From contig BROI01000008.1 in assembly GCA_027923505.1 (NCBI GenBank), forward strand, positions 806,001 to 870,000: a stretch of 64,000 nt of DNA. Reading direction: 5' to 3'. Within the stretch, counting starts at the first letter, position 1; every line of letters begins with the position of its first letter. The notes under the pieces were generated by a model that saw nothing but the letters and a program-made list of their open reading frames with translations, did no database searches and was not told the DNA's origin. The DNA comes from Mayamaea pseudoterrestris. Its lineage: Eukaryota > Bacillariophyta > Bacillariophyceae > Sellaphorales > Sellaphoraceae. The translations under genes were made by a program, and so were the position numbers. Shown piece after piece: positions 48,301 through 58,317 of the stretch.

Positions 48301-51300
48301 GGAGCCCGTGCCGGCAAACTTGACGATTTGATGGAACGTGGTTAAATGCTTTGCGAATGCCTTTGAAGTAAAAGCAGTGCCATTGTCAGTCAAGTACTCT
48401 TGGGGAACAGCTCCGCTTTCAAGACAGAACAACTCGAATGCCTCTTTTGCCTTGAGTGTCTCTTCGGTTGTTAAGTACCTCTGCAGTTCCACATGCACGT
48501 ATCCAGTGCAATGGTCAACAAAGATGCATCCGCCTCCAAACAGATCAGTCTCCTTTGATTTGCCTCGAGAGGAGAAGAGGCGACCCTTAGTTGAACAGAT
48601 GAAATGGTCCACACTGATCCGCTGGGCGGGAAACAGGTTGTCGCGCCTCAGAGCATCCGCCTTGTCCTTAACCACGCTCTCTTTTAGACCTGGAGAAGAG
48701 CGAACCTTTTGCTTTGCATATTGACAAGCAGCACACATTGGAAAGGAGCGAAGTCATACACAAGAGCTGTGAAGGCGGCGCGCTCCCTCGGTTGGCGCCA
48801 AGGCTCCGCTGCGCATTAGAAACTGGATCTTGCGGTAGTCAATGTGACCAAACTTGTAATGCCAACGGAGGATCTCCTTATCAGCCTCTGATAGATTCAT
48901 ATTAGTTGGAGCGACGGCTGGTGGACTTGGAGAAGGAGAAGGAGCACTTGGCGAACCACTGGGGCGATTGGATGGACTGCTTGGAGAGCGACCCGACGAA
49001 GGACCAGATGAGTTGCCGTTTGACGAAGGAGAATCGGGACCACCTGGAGAGGATCCTGGACCTGAGCCAGGCGGAGGAGGCGGAGGACCTTGAGCATTGT
49101 AGGCATTTGAGTCCATGCGGGTCTCGTAGGCATACCCAGTAGGCAAGTTTGTTTGGGGATCAATGGGAATGCGAATGCTATTCAACGGAGGCGATCCATC
49201 AGGGCGTCTTGATCCTTGAGTTCCACTTAAATAGAGAGCCTCACTGTCTTGGTGAACATACTCGTCCTTGTAGACCGACACCAAGCTGTTAGTGCTAAGC
49301 AAACGGACTCGGGCGCTGGGGACGTAATAGGCGGGCACTTTGAGCGTTCGAAGCTGTCCTTTTGAGTCCTCAAAGCTCCAAGCCACATGCCCGTATCCTC
49401 TGATAAAGGAGCCAGCAAAGAGACCGTTAAGCTCAATGCTCTCAGGGGCCTCGTGAATGGGACCAACAAAGTCATCCTTGGAGAAGGACAAGGAGATGGA
49501 GGCGCCACTGTCCCAGATCACCTTCCTGTAGCGTTCCTTCTTGCCTCGGCGACGGCGGACAGTTCCTGTAGCCTTGTGAATGTTGCTAGTGACTTCATGG
49601 AAAGCCTGAGCTCCCTCGCGAACCCAGTCAGGAAGGGCTTCTTGCTCTCCAGGGGAAAGGCTCGAGATGTAGGCATGCCCGTAGGTTTGCAGCAAGGCGA
49701 GCTGGCGAGCGGTGGGACCAACAGGACGGTGAGTGTAGGCGCCAGTGGATATACCCTGAATGCGATCCGAAGGAAGGGTTTCCCGAACGTTGCTCCTAGT
49801 AGGCCTTGGTCTTGAAGAAGGACGAGGGCGACGAGTAGTTGAATGGACTCGGTGTCGCTGGGGTGTTGACTGCGACACGGGTTCAGGAGGGGCTCGACGC
49901 TTGGTTTTGAACTGGGGCGAGCGACGGGCTCCACACTGGGGTTTGAACTGGGATGTCTTGGAGACCTGTCCTTTGATCTTGGCCTTGGCAGGAGGAGCAA
50001 CACGGGCTCTACCTCCCTCGTTGGGAGACCTTGACAAGCAATTGCAGAAGCCTTCCACTTGGTGAGAAAAGTTGCGGGCAACCGTGGCGTCACGGACTTG
50101 GCGAACGGAGGGTAGGTGAAGATGAGCATCTTGGCGACGGAGACGAACAGGAAAGGAGCGATGGTAGCCAAGATCGGCAGCACTGGGAGCTGTAGAAGCA
50201 GGACGGAAGCAACGGCGAAGGCCTCGACGGAGACGGCGGGTGGCCTTGCGGCTCAACTTGGGTGGTGGCTCGTGAGTGGGCGTCGACTTGGGTAAAGGAC
50301 TGCGATAGCGGCCGGCAAAGTAGGATGCGCCAAGAAGACTCAACCAAAGTAAACCAGGAGCAGAAGAGAACCAAGTCTTGAAGGCAAAGACTGCGGCGGC
50401 GCTTTGGAGCAGGAGGCTGAGCGAGATGCCCAGCAACAAACCAAGTGCGACACACTTCAAAGGTCCCTTTACGGGAGTGACCATGGCGCGAACGGCGTCT
50501 GCAACAGACGGGTCTTCAGGAGCTTGGAGAAACTCGTCCAGAGGATCCTTAGTTGAGAAAACAAGGGACTGACGCGGGTGGTCAACAAGCTCAACCTTGG
50601 GAGGAGGCGGGCGATCGTATCGAGGGCGAGGGCGATCGCCAACGCAAGCCACATGAGCATGAGGAGATGGAGGAAACCAAGAATCCATATCCTGAATCAA
50701 GCTGAGGTTGGCTTGGCTAGCAGGCACATCAGAGCGGCGAGTGCGGTCATCGTTGTGGCTAGCCGTTCCATGGCTAGTCGTCCACTTGTTGCAATGAGCA
50801 CACCACGAGTAACTCTTGCTCTTGTACATGCGACGCTCAGGTTGGCCAGCTGCAGGAGGAGCAAAGTTCCAAGAGCGCTCATCCCTAGGTGAGTTGCTGT
50901 TGCTCTTGTTGTTGCCTTTGTTGCCGCTCCTGTTGCTGCCTCGGCCAGCGCCATTGGTGCGGCGCCCAGCGTTATTACCAGTGTTGCGCCCATTGCCTCG
51001 TCCCGTGCCTTGCTTGCGACCACGTTGATTGCCATGTTGCCCCGAGTCTCCATCCTTTCTTGGAGAGGGACAATTGCGAGAATAATGACCAGCTTCTCCA
51101 CAGTTAAAGCACTTTTTATCAGAAGCAACTGCAGTCGAGGCGTCTCCATTCAGCTCAACCACATTGGCTCCATAGCCTCGAGGTGGCGCTCGCGAGTCCC
51201 TGGGTTGGCGCGCGGGCTGCCATTTGTTGCTGTAATAAAGCTCCATGTAAATGCCGTCAGCCTTCATGCAAACGTCTTGCAACGTGAGCTCCTTCTTGGC

Positions 51301-53119
51301 AAAGTAGGCAGCTTGCTTGGCAGTCGATAGATGAGCGGTTGCATCGAGCGCCGCCTCCAACTTGTTTTCAAGCTTGCCAAGGCGACTTGCAAAACGCTCT
51401 CTGCCAGGATTGTCAACTGATACCTCGCCTCCAGCTAAGAGCAGATTGCGAACGTGCTTTAGTGTGGTATCAGGGTGATAGGCGTCGGCATTCTCCAAGT
51501 CGAGCGCCAGCTCCAGTGCCTCCTTATTCAACTTGACGATATCCTGCCCCGCGTACTTGCTCGGGTGCAACGCCTCAATCTCCTTCTTCCTTGCCTCGCA
51601 AAATGCTCGATCATGCTTGCGGTGCATATGAGCAAGGCGAACAAGGGTAACAACAGCAGGCTCTTTCTTGTGCTTTGATGTTTGCAAGGCGAGGCGACGT
51701 TTCAAGTCATCCGAGATGGAATTGCGAATACACATGGCAAGATCAGCATCGTTTCCCTTGTCAAACATGTCGTAGAGCTTGCGCTGAGGCTCAATGGCTT
51801 TGTTAATGCTCTTCAACGTGTGAAACTGACTGGCGAAGAGTGCGACATTGATCATTTTTGTGGGATCGGTAGGCTTTGGAGCATAGAGAAGCGTGTCCAT
51901 GCCAACTGACTCAGCCTTGATGGTAAGCTCGGTACCCCACGTGGTGAAGTTAACGTTTGGACCAAGCTTTGGTGTGATTCCTTGTTGTCTATAGGCAAGG
52001 GCGGCAATAGACTTTTCATTTTGAGAGCGAATGAGATGGCCATTGATGTTGCTATTATCCGGCGGCACATCAATGCCAGACCAATCAGCTTTTGGCTTGC
52101 CTCCAACTTGTGGAGCGTAAGTGCTAGCTCCAGTACGGACAATGGTGCCCATTATAGGCTTTTGAGGCTTGTAGATCGGCTTGGACTTGGACTTTGACTT
52201 GGACTTGAGCTTGGCACTTGAGACAGGAGGCTCAACGACGGGCGGAGCTTCCTCGGGATCAGAGTCAGAGTCATCGCTTGGAATAGAGGCATCAGAGACA
52301 AAGCTTTCAGAGCTGTCGTTGTTGTTGGTGTTGCTTGATGAGGAAACGGAGGTATCGTCCTCCTCGGACGGTGGATTTGTGCCGGGAGACGACGGTGGAT
52401 CTGTCGTCCTTCCTTCTTCACTTGGCGACGGAGCATCGCCAACAGGATCTTGGTTGGCGACTGGAGCTGGATTAGCAACTGGCTCTTGTTCGCTAACAGG
52501 AGGATTGGCGACTGGCTCTTGTTCGCCAACTGGCTTGGGATCCTTGACGGCCATGGCTGCAACTGAGTCGGTTTCGTTTGCGACTGCTTCGAAGTTGAGC
52601 CCTGCAAGACTGTCTTCTTCGTCTCTATTCACGGCTGTGATGATTGCTTTAACCTCGGGAGCTTGGAGCTTTGGATTCCGAGGATCCTTGGACGGAGCTG
52701 AGGGGCGACCGTGGAGGACGACGGTGGCCTCTTTCCGACGGGGAACGTTCCTTGGCTTTCTGCCTTACTATTCTCTTCGTCTTAACCTCGGCAGCACTTG
52801 GAGCTGTGGATTCCGAGGAGCCTTGGACGGGACGGTGGCGCTTTAGTTGTTAAAAAGGAGGGAGGAGCGCCTCGCTAGCTTTAATGGAGGAATGCCTCTG
52901 AGCGTGGACAGAGCCTCCTTCGATGGTGCACTTGGGGAGAAGGACGGTAGAGGTGCGCGCTCCTTCTATAGGACTCGAGTAAAATGGTTCTTGGGCTTCA
53001 ATTCCTTGCTTGCTTGGTACTTGCTTGGTCTTGGGCGTCCCCTAAACTTCGCTTGCAAACAAAGAAGAATTGCAAAGGAGCGTGAGCGTAACCAGGCTTT
53101 ATAGTTGGGCTCAGAAACC

Positions 53120-53483
53120 AGTTAAACGTTCCTTTTGCTGCTCTCGTCTTACTGCTTTATATGGATACAATAGTCTCTAAAGTACAAAGACTGTAGTTGG
53201 GTGAAAGTCGCTTTACTAGTAGGTGTGAATTAGATGTGGTGTGGGTCGGTGAAAGAACACTGAGACTGAGCAAACGATTGCAATCCAAAGGAGCGAAGAA
53301 AGCCACGTATGCTCCAGCTCAGATTCACCTCAAGGTACATTCAACTTGCATCCAAAGAAAGGCCTGATACGCTGCAAGTTCAAGTACATGAATGAGGAGG
53401 ATTCCCATGGCGATGGCTTGATTATGTGGAACGAGATGAGTGGCTGAAAGGTGTCGCACTGAGAACCGCAACGACCTTTAACT
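53120..53483 (-). repeat. 5' LTR of the copia element
   Basis: Partner of 45007-45373. Just inside it the element strand reads TGGTTTCTGAGC, close to the initiator-Met-type primer-binding box of copia elements (TGGTATCAGAGC). Confidence 0.9.
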
Positions 53484-53488
53484 CAAAT
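53484..53488. repeat. Target-site duplication, right copy (CAAAT)
   Basis: Matches 45002-45006; also shows that the 53.5-kb flank was once contiguous with the AIM24-B 3' flank. Confidence 0.85.
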
Positions 53489-53811
53489 CGTGCGATATTT
53501 ATGAGGTCATTATTTTTCAGTCACGCTCACTTACTATAGCGCAAACTGTACTACCAAAAACTTTGATATATTTCAAAGTTCCTGGCACTATAAGACAAAC
53601 TGTACTGCCAAAAACTTTGATATTCAAAGTTTCTGGCACTGTAGAAAAAAGTGTACTGCACTTTCAAGTGCAACCTACTGTAGAGTAAATTGTACTCCCA
53701 GCACTCTACAAGGCAGGTCGACGGCAACAAAGATCCACATCGCGCATCCGTCGGACGACTATCACAAACTTGGTCCCGCCCCGCTATTCACAAAGTGTAG
53801 TTGCAACCAAG
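53489..53811. promoter_or_regulatory. 5' flank of AIM24 copy C with hairpin cluster
   Basis: 323 nt, non-coding by appearance. Apart from the hairpin-bearing repeats at 53539-53710 nothing is recognised. Confidence 0.5.
53539..53710. repeat. Two ~50-nt imperfect repeats plus four short inverted repeats
   Basis: Two successive units share CAAACTGTACTRCCAAAAAC, a hairpin, and CTGGCACT. Hairpins: AACTTTGA...TCAAAGTT at 53559-53580 and again at 53613-53631 (3-nt loop), GCACTT-TC-AAGTGC at 53658-53671, and TGTAGAGT...ACTCTACA at 53679-53710. The motif TGTACT recurs near each. All stems are perfect. Confidence 0.85.
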
Positions 53812-55065
53812 ATGAAGGACAAGGAAGAGCCTGAGTGTATCGTTGATTTTGCGGCAGTCGAGGAGCTCACTTCGTTGACTGGCGTTCGAGAGCAGCAAGA
53901 GATTCAACGCGCGGATCCCATGCATAGCGGCTTCATGTGGTATGTTCCTCCTCTAGCGGTGAGCCGACTGCAACATGAATCGGGAGGGCATGACTGGATA
54001 ATTTGTAAGTACAAAAGGCAGAGTGATAGACACATTGGTACCAGTGAAGTATGTGTGATGTGTGGGTGAGCCTTTAAAGATGTCATCAATCATCTTTTCG
54101 TACCATCGAATACGGCGCAATCTTTCTCTAATAATCCATTTGACAAACAGCTGGCCACGACATGCAAGTTCTTACTGCGACTGTCTCTCCCGGAGAAACT
54201 GTCACAACCGAGGTGGGCTCTTTCGTGTACGGTTCTGGCGATATTGAAACGAAAGTGGAACTCACATGCTTTGGCTCGGGAGGGTGCAGCGAAGGATGGA
54301 ACCGCATTTGCGGGGGCGAAAGCTGCGCCAAGGTTTTGCTCACCAACAAGGGAATGGAAGAAGGCTACGTAGGACTTACACCGCCCTATCCGGCCAAGAT
54401 TGTTCCTCTCCAGTTTGGGAAGCACATTCAAGAAAACCATGCACTTATTGCTCAACCAGGTGTTTACATGTCGCAACTCGGAAAAGTTTACGTTGGTACG
54501 TAGGTCTCTGATCGCTAAACTGCTCCTTACTAAACAACGACCAACGTATTTACCATGCTTGGACTTCACGTCTCTCTTTTCGCAAATCTGCTTTGCCCAC
54601 AGCCTGTGACCTGGATTGCAGCCCGACGACTTGCTGCTGTGCGGGCTTTGGCTGCTGCCGACAAAAGATTACTGGAAACAAGGACAGCATCGCGTTCTTG
54701 TCGGCTGGGGGCACTATCGTGTATCGACAACTCGCCGACAACGAGACCATTACAGTCGACAGTCGCAGCATTGTCGCCGTTGAAGAAAGCGTCTCACTCG
54801 GGATTACACCCAATGGACGTTTGTGTGTATGTTGCTTGGGAGGCGAAGGCTGTTTCTCAACGACGCTGACGGGTCCAGGGAAGGTTTTTATGCAGGTATG
54901 TACATGTAACGTGATATGCGTAACTCCATTGTTTACTTCGCCTGAAGTGTGCTCCACTTTTCGCAGTCAATGAACTACTACAAGTTCAAGCAAGCCGTGA
55001 CTGTGACGGTCATTGAGGATCGTGGCTCGTCCAGTGGCGGTATTAATAACAACATTAGTTATTAG
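53812..55065 (+). CDS. AIM24-family protein (copy C)
   Basis: 309 aa from four exons (53812-54004, 54151-54495, 54603-54895, 54967-55065); phases agree. DWIISGHDMQVLTATVSPGE, TTEVGSFVYGSG, GYVGLTPPYPAKIVPLQFG, GEGCFSTTLTGPGKVFMQSM follow copies A and B in order. A CCCAGFGCC patch resembles the cysteine patch of copy B. Intron content differs among the three (A two, B none, C three), so this is an old family rather than a fresh tandem copy. ATG 53812 was chosen as the first in frame with the family start. Confidence 0.85.
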
Positions 55066-55149
55066 CGCGGACACAATTTGTCGCATTTTTTACTTATCAA
55101 ATATCAATATTTATGTAAGGCCTCTCCCTGTTCTAGCGTCTTAGATCGT

Positions 55150-55980
55150 CTAAAATCTCATCGGGACGTACTCATCCTCACTGTCATCCGAGTCCATGTC
55201 AGAATCGTAATCATAGATTGGCTGCAGATTGGGCTGGAACTTCGCTCGATTGCCAAGATTCAACAGATGCGTATCTGCCGAGCTCAACATGCTTGTCTGC
55301 GAGTTTGGAGCAAACCAACGAGTTGGAGAGCGAGGCCGGGCCCAATGTTTATCAAAGTTACAAAACCTGTTGCACGTGTGGTTGGCAAAGAAGGATTCGA
55401 TGCCCTTTTCGGCGAGGTCAGTCGGTCCGTAGCTTCGGCGGCGAGAGCAAATGGCAACGTCGGTCACCTCGAATCGACATTTGGCCTTGGAGTACTTATT
55501 ATACCGATATCGACCTTGCATATCACAGACAATCAACTGTCCTCCCGATCGATGGTAGGTGTAATGACTGAATGCCTCCATGGCTAGTACAACCCACCCA
55601 ACGTCATCTTCATTCGCAATCCAGCCATTGTTCGACGTATACTTCTCAAAGTAACGGATCAATGGCTCGACCAAGTACTTATGACCGCCAATAGGCATGA
55701 CATCCCCTCGAGTGATCATAATTTTCTTGCCATATTCACACATATTGTTCCAATCTTCCGCATACTCAATGGCCTTGTCCGCAATTTTAAAAGCACTCGC
55801 AAAAAACTCCGACTCCAAAACTCCGTAGTTGTCGCGAAATCGCTTGCACACCGCCTCTTGCTGGTTGCGATTTCCTCCAACATAAGTTCCAGCATATGCG
55901 ATACGAAACTTTCCTTGCCCGACAATTTGATTCTTATGGAGCGTGACTGACTGCGACGAAAGGTTTGTGCGAGCCGCCAT
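55150..55980 (-). CDS. Alpha-type protein kinase (MHCK/eEF2K fold)
   Basis: 276 aa, single exon. Alpha-kinase landmarks: GKFRIAYAGTY in the N-lobe, ATP-binding lysine in EAVCKRFR, YLVEPLIRYFEKYTSNNGWI, AMEAFSHYTYHRSGGQLIVC leading to DMQGRYRYNKYS, catalytic-core FEVTDVAICS, and the zinc-binding end GIESFFANHTCNRFCNFDKH (H and two C of the H-x-C-x3-C signature). Alpha kinases phosphorylate myosin heavy chain, eEF2 or other helical substrates. No regulatory domain precedes the kinase; a ~60-residue tail ends in an acidic stretch (YDYDSDMDSDDSEDEY). The frame runs upstream to 56172 but without an ATG, so MAARTN at 55980 is the start. Confidence 0.88.
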   Translation of the reverse strand: MAARTNLSSQSVTLHKNQIVGQGKFRIAYAGTYVGGNRNQQEAVCKRFRDNYGVLESEFFASAFKIADKAIEYAEDWNNMCEYGKKIMITRGDVMPIGGHKYLVEPLIRYFEKYTSNNGWIANEDDVGWVVLAMEAFSHYTYHRSGGQLIVCDMQGRYRYNKYSKAKCRFEVTDVAICSRRRSYGPTDLAEKGIESFFANHTCNRFCNFDKHWARPRSPTRWFAPNSQTSMLSSADTHLLNLGNRAKFQPNLQPIYDYDSDMDSDDSEDEYVPMRF

Positions 55981-56329
55981 TTTGAAATGATAGCTCACTT
56001 TCAAGAACTGATCTGACTGACGTAACGAGACCCTTGATGCATAAGCAGGGACAAACACCCAGCCAGTTGGAGTTTTGGGTGGCCTCAGCTCACCCCAACG
56101 CAAGGATTCCTTGGAGAAGTGTACGTGTACGCGTGCGCGGGTATTATGTGGGTCGTCGCCTCGATTCTTCAACGATGTGCGGATTCGGTAAAATGTGTCG
56201 CACCGAAATTAAAAGATCTGTGCAAGCAGATACTCGTACGATACGTATATCTTGCTCATTTTTTATACTCCTAGGCTATCACTCTTTGTACTGTACATTT
56301 AAATCTATATTATATAGTATTTTGCTCTA
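55981..56329. other. Intergenic, nothing recognised
   Basis: Between the alpha-kinase start and the aspartyl protease stop, both minus strand. A continuation of the kinase frame exists without an ATG; a short upstream exon cannot be excluded. Confidence 0.4.
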
Positions 56330-57490
56330 TCAGAACCAGACTTCCGATCGTCTTGGTCGAAGTAACATTTTGGGTCGTTGCCGTAACACATCCATGCCCA
56401 ACACGATGGCTGGCGACGAAGCATCCGCCCCAACCAACCCTTGCAACGCAGCAAGACCAGGCAGATCCCCAACATAAACAGAGCATAAAGCAAAGTCAAC
56501 CATCGAATTCACCTTGGTACCCGGCAGAGATACAGTGATTGGCGAAGATGACTTCAGCAGATTGACGGGACCCTTTTCACCGAGCACTTGCAGCACATCA
56601 CCCCGCGACATGGCTTGCGCTACTTGAAATCGATTCGCCATGCTTGTAAAAGGATTCTTTGACGAACCATCTGTGCCAGTTGCTATTGTTTCTATTCCCG
56701 CCTGCTTCGCGGCTTCTGCATTGAATACCGTAATTGGCGATCCAGTATCAAGCAAGGCGGGCATGTCGCAACCATTTACCCGCAGCATGATAGATGGTAG
56801 CTGCGTCATTGGAACAGGTTGAATGGCGACTCTTGTCATGCCAGCCAACGCACTTTCGGGGACCCGTTCGTAAAAGGTAACTGATGGTGGCTTGTCTTCA
56901 CTTGCTGTCCAGTCGAAACATACACCATCAAACGTGTAGAGAAAGGCCAAACTCAATAGTCCCGCTGCCGCTGGACTTGCCACGGGCAGAGCGGATGCTG
57001 TCAGTTGCGTCATGAAGGTGAAATTGCCAGCGTCGGCCGGCAATCCATCCAATTGCGCGTCACCCAGCATGTACGTTTCACCTCCAAGCATGGCTCCCGC
57101 TGTAGTCACACCCGGCAAAGCTTTTCCGACAACTTTCAAACCCAATTCTCGCGCGACTTGTTGCTGAATGGTATTGGTATTTGCAGCCGTGTCAAGGACA
57201 AAGTCCAGACTCACTCCAGTCACATTGCGGGCTCGCTGCGCGTCTGTTGCCAACTTTGGAAATCGAAGGGCCAACGTAGGATAAGGGCCAATGAATTTCA
57301 GAGGAGCCCGAATGGCTAATGACTCTTCAGATGACCCAGATGGGTTTACGAATGCGTCAACATCGGTAGAAGATGCTTGCAGCCTTAAGATTGAGAGTCC
57401 CCACGGAGAGGTTCGGATGCCGCCCGGTGCAAACCCAAACGAATGCGTGTATGCGGAGACGCACAACAAAATAGAGAATGCACGATTCAT
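56330..57490 (-). CDS. Plastid-targeted aspartyl protease-like protein
   Basis: 386 aa, single exon. Signal peptide with FGFAPGG, the FAP-type bipartite plastid signal. Two copies of a retropepsin/pepsin-like half: LDFVLDTAANTNTIQ (DTA instead of DT/SG, residues about 95-110) and MPALLDTGSPITVFN (canonical DTGS, about 255-270). The second half ends in IVLGMDVLRQR, the psi-loop hydrophobic-Gly motif. This two-site layout belongs to algal plastid aspartyl proteases of the retropepsin-like kind; the first site's alanine may reduce activity. A C-terminal basic tail closes it. It is a host gene by its leader and single-copy context. Confidence 0.75.
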   Translation of the reverse strand: MNRAFSILLCVSAYTHSFGFAPGGIRTSPWGLSILRLQASSTDVDAFVNPSGSSEESLAIRAPLKFIGPYPTLALRFPKLATDAQRARNVTGVSLDFVLDTAANTNTIQQQVARELGLKVVGKALPGVTTAGAMLGGETYMLGDAQLDGLPADAGNFTFMTQLTASALPVASPAAAGLLSLAFLYTFDGVCFDWTASEDKPPSVTFYERVPESALAGMTRVAIQPVPMTQLPSIMLRVNGCDMPALLDTGSPITVFNAEAAKQAGIETIATGTDGSSKNPFTSMANRFQVAQAMSRGDVLQVLGEKGPVNLLKSSSPITVSLPGTKVNSMVDFALCSVYVGDLPGLAALQGLVGADASSPAIVLGMDVLRQRPKMLLRPRRSEVWF

Positions 57491-58317
57491 GATGCTGTAT
57501 ATTGATACCGGTAGATTAGATTGACTTGTCTACCGTAGCTGCTGAAGTAATGATGTTCAACTGCGTGACGCTGGTGATTGCAACTTAAACATGAGATAAA
57601 TGCGATCCACTGAAGAAGGCGCAGTGTCTGAGCAAGCAGGCAAATTTTCTAGTGATTCATTCCCATGGCACGTCAATGTATACTGCAGAGACAGGAACCC
57701 GCAGTCTCGTTGCGCTGATGGAGAAAGACGCACCTTTGCCACCGTCATGGTTTCGGATGAGTCGACTCATCGAAGTGAAACGAAGAATTGGGAACCCTGC
57801 CACGCACGCCGACAATTGCCCTCCTCGTCATTTGGCGCGCCAGCCAATCGCCGCGCGTCGGAAAAGGAATTCCGGGAAACCCATCGAAGAACAGACGAAG
57901 CGGCGAAGGAATCTTTCGGTCAGTGCACACCACATGGCGGACAACAGGACAGGCCGACGACACAAAAGCATCATCCCTTGTTGGCCGCTACCGGTAGTAG
58001 CGACGGAGTGTCAAGAACGAACAGCATCAACAAGCGCAGTCATCGACATCACAGTAAAGAAACGAGACGCATTTTGTTGACAGAAGGTGAGCAACGAGCA
58101 ACGAGTCAAGTTGATTGCATCTTTGACGTCGAGCTACTATAATTTTACTCATAGCAATATTCCGGCCTTTGTCGTCGTCGCAGTATTATTTTCTACCTTG
58201 TCGGAGAAAAGCACTCGCATATTCTAGTAGCCTCTGTCCACTCAAAGTTGTGAATCGCTTTTTACTATTGTGCCTGCACTAACCAATAAACTACAACACT
58301 AAACGCATCCTAGCGTC
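57491..58317. other. Long gap between protease and mitochondrial carrier genes
   Basis: 827 nt. It contains two overlapping plus-strand open frames (57600-58142 and 57652-58080); neither matches a known family. The last 170 nt before the carrier ATG are AT-rich promoter-like sequence. Confidence 0.4.
57600..58142 (+). CDS. Hypothetical Ser/Arg/His-rich open frame
   Basis: 180 codons from ATG, basic and polar (for example KRSHRHHSKETRRILL), with no hydrophobic core and no recognised motif. A competing frame within it (57652-58080) reads MEKDAPLPPSWFRMSRLI, slightly more protein-like. The composition could reflect chance openness in GC-rich sequence. I list it only for completeness. Confidence 0.2.
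   Translation: MRSTEEGAVSEQAGKFSSDSFPWHVNVYCRDRNPQSRCADGERRTFATVMVSDESTHRSETKNWEPCHARRQLPSSSFGAPANRRASEKEFRETHRRTDEAAKESFGQCTPHGGQQDRPTTQKHHPLLAATGSSDGVSRTNSINKRSHRHHSKETRRILLTEGEQRATSQVDCIFDVELL

Larger units (their letters stand above)
45007..53483 (-). mobile_element. Ty1/copia LTR retrotransposon, nearly whole, recent
   Basis: A fossil element of about 8.48 kb on the minus strand, bounded by near-identical LTRs and a 5-bp target duplication, which points to recent insertion. Parts in copia order: gag-like region (about 50.7-52.6 kb) with a CCHC zinc knuckle near 51.1 kb; a segment with two hydrophobic stretches (about 50.3-50.5 kb); aspartic protease (about 49.5 kb); integrase zinc region and core (about 47.9-48.9 kb); a proline/serine-rich linker; reverse transcriptase and RNase H (about 45.5-46.9 kb). 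Integrase before RT defines Ty1/copia. It looks nearly whole, with about two interruptions of the reading frame. A TGG-box primer-binding-like site follows the 5' LTR and a purine tract precedes the 3' LTR. Confidence 0.93.

Noticed and set aside
49387-50065. Plus-strand open frames inside the retroelement
   Set aside because: Antisense to the element's coding region and without recognisable domains.
55981-56172. N-terminal extension of the alpha-kinase
   Set aside because: The frame is open but contains no ATG before 55980.
57652-58080. Open frame with LPPSWFRM resembling ribosomal protein eL39
   Set aside because: Only about eight residues fit; the YNAKRRHWRRTK signature of eL39 is missing.
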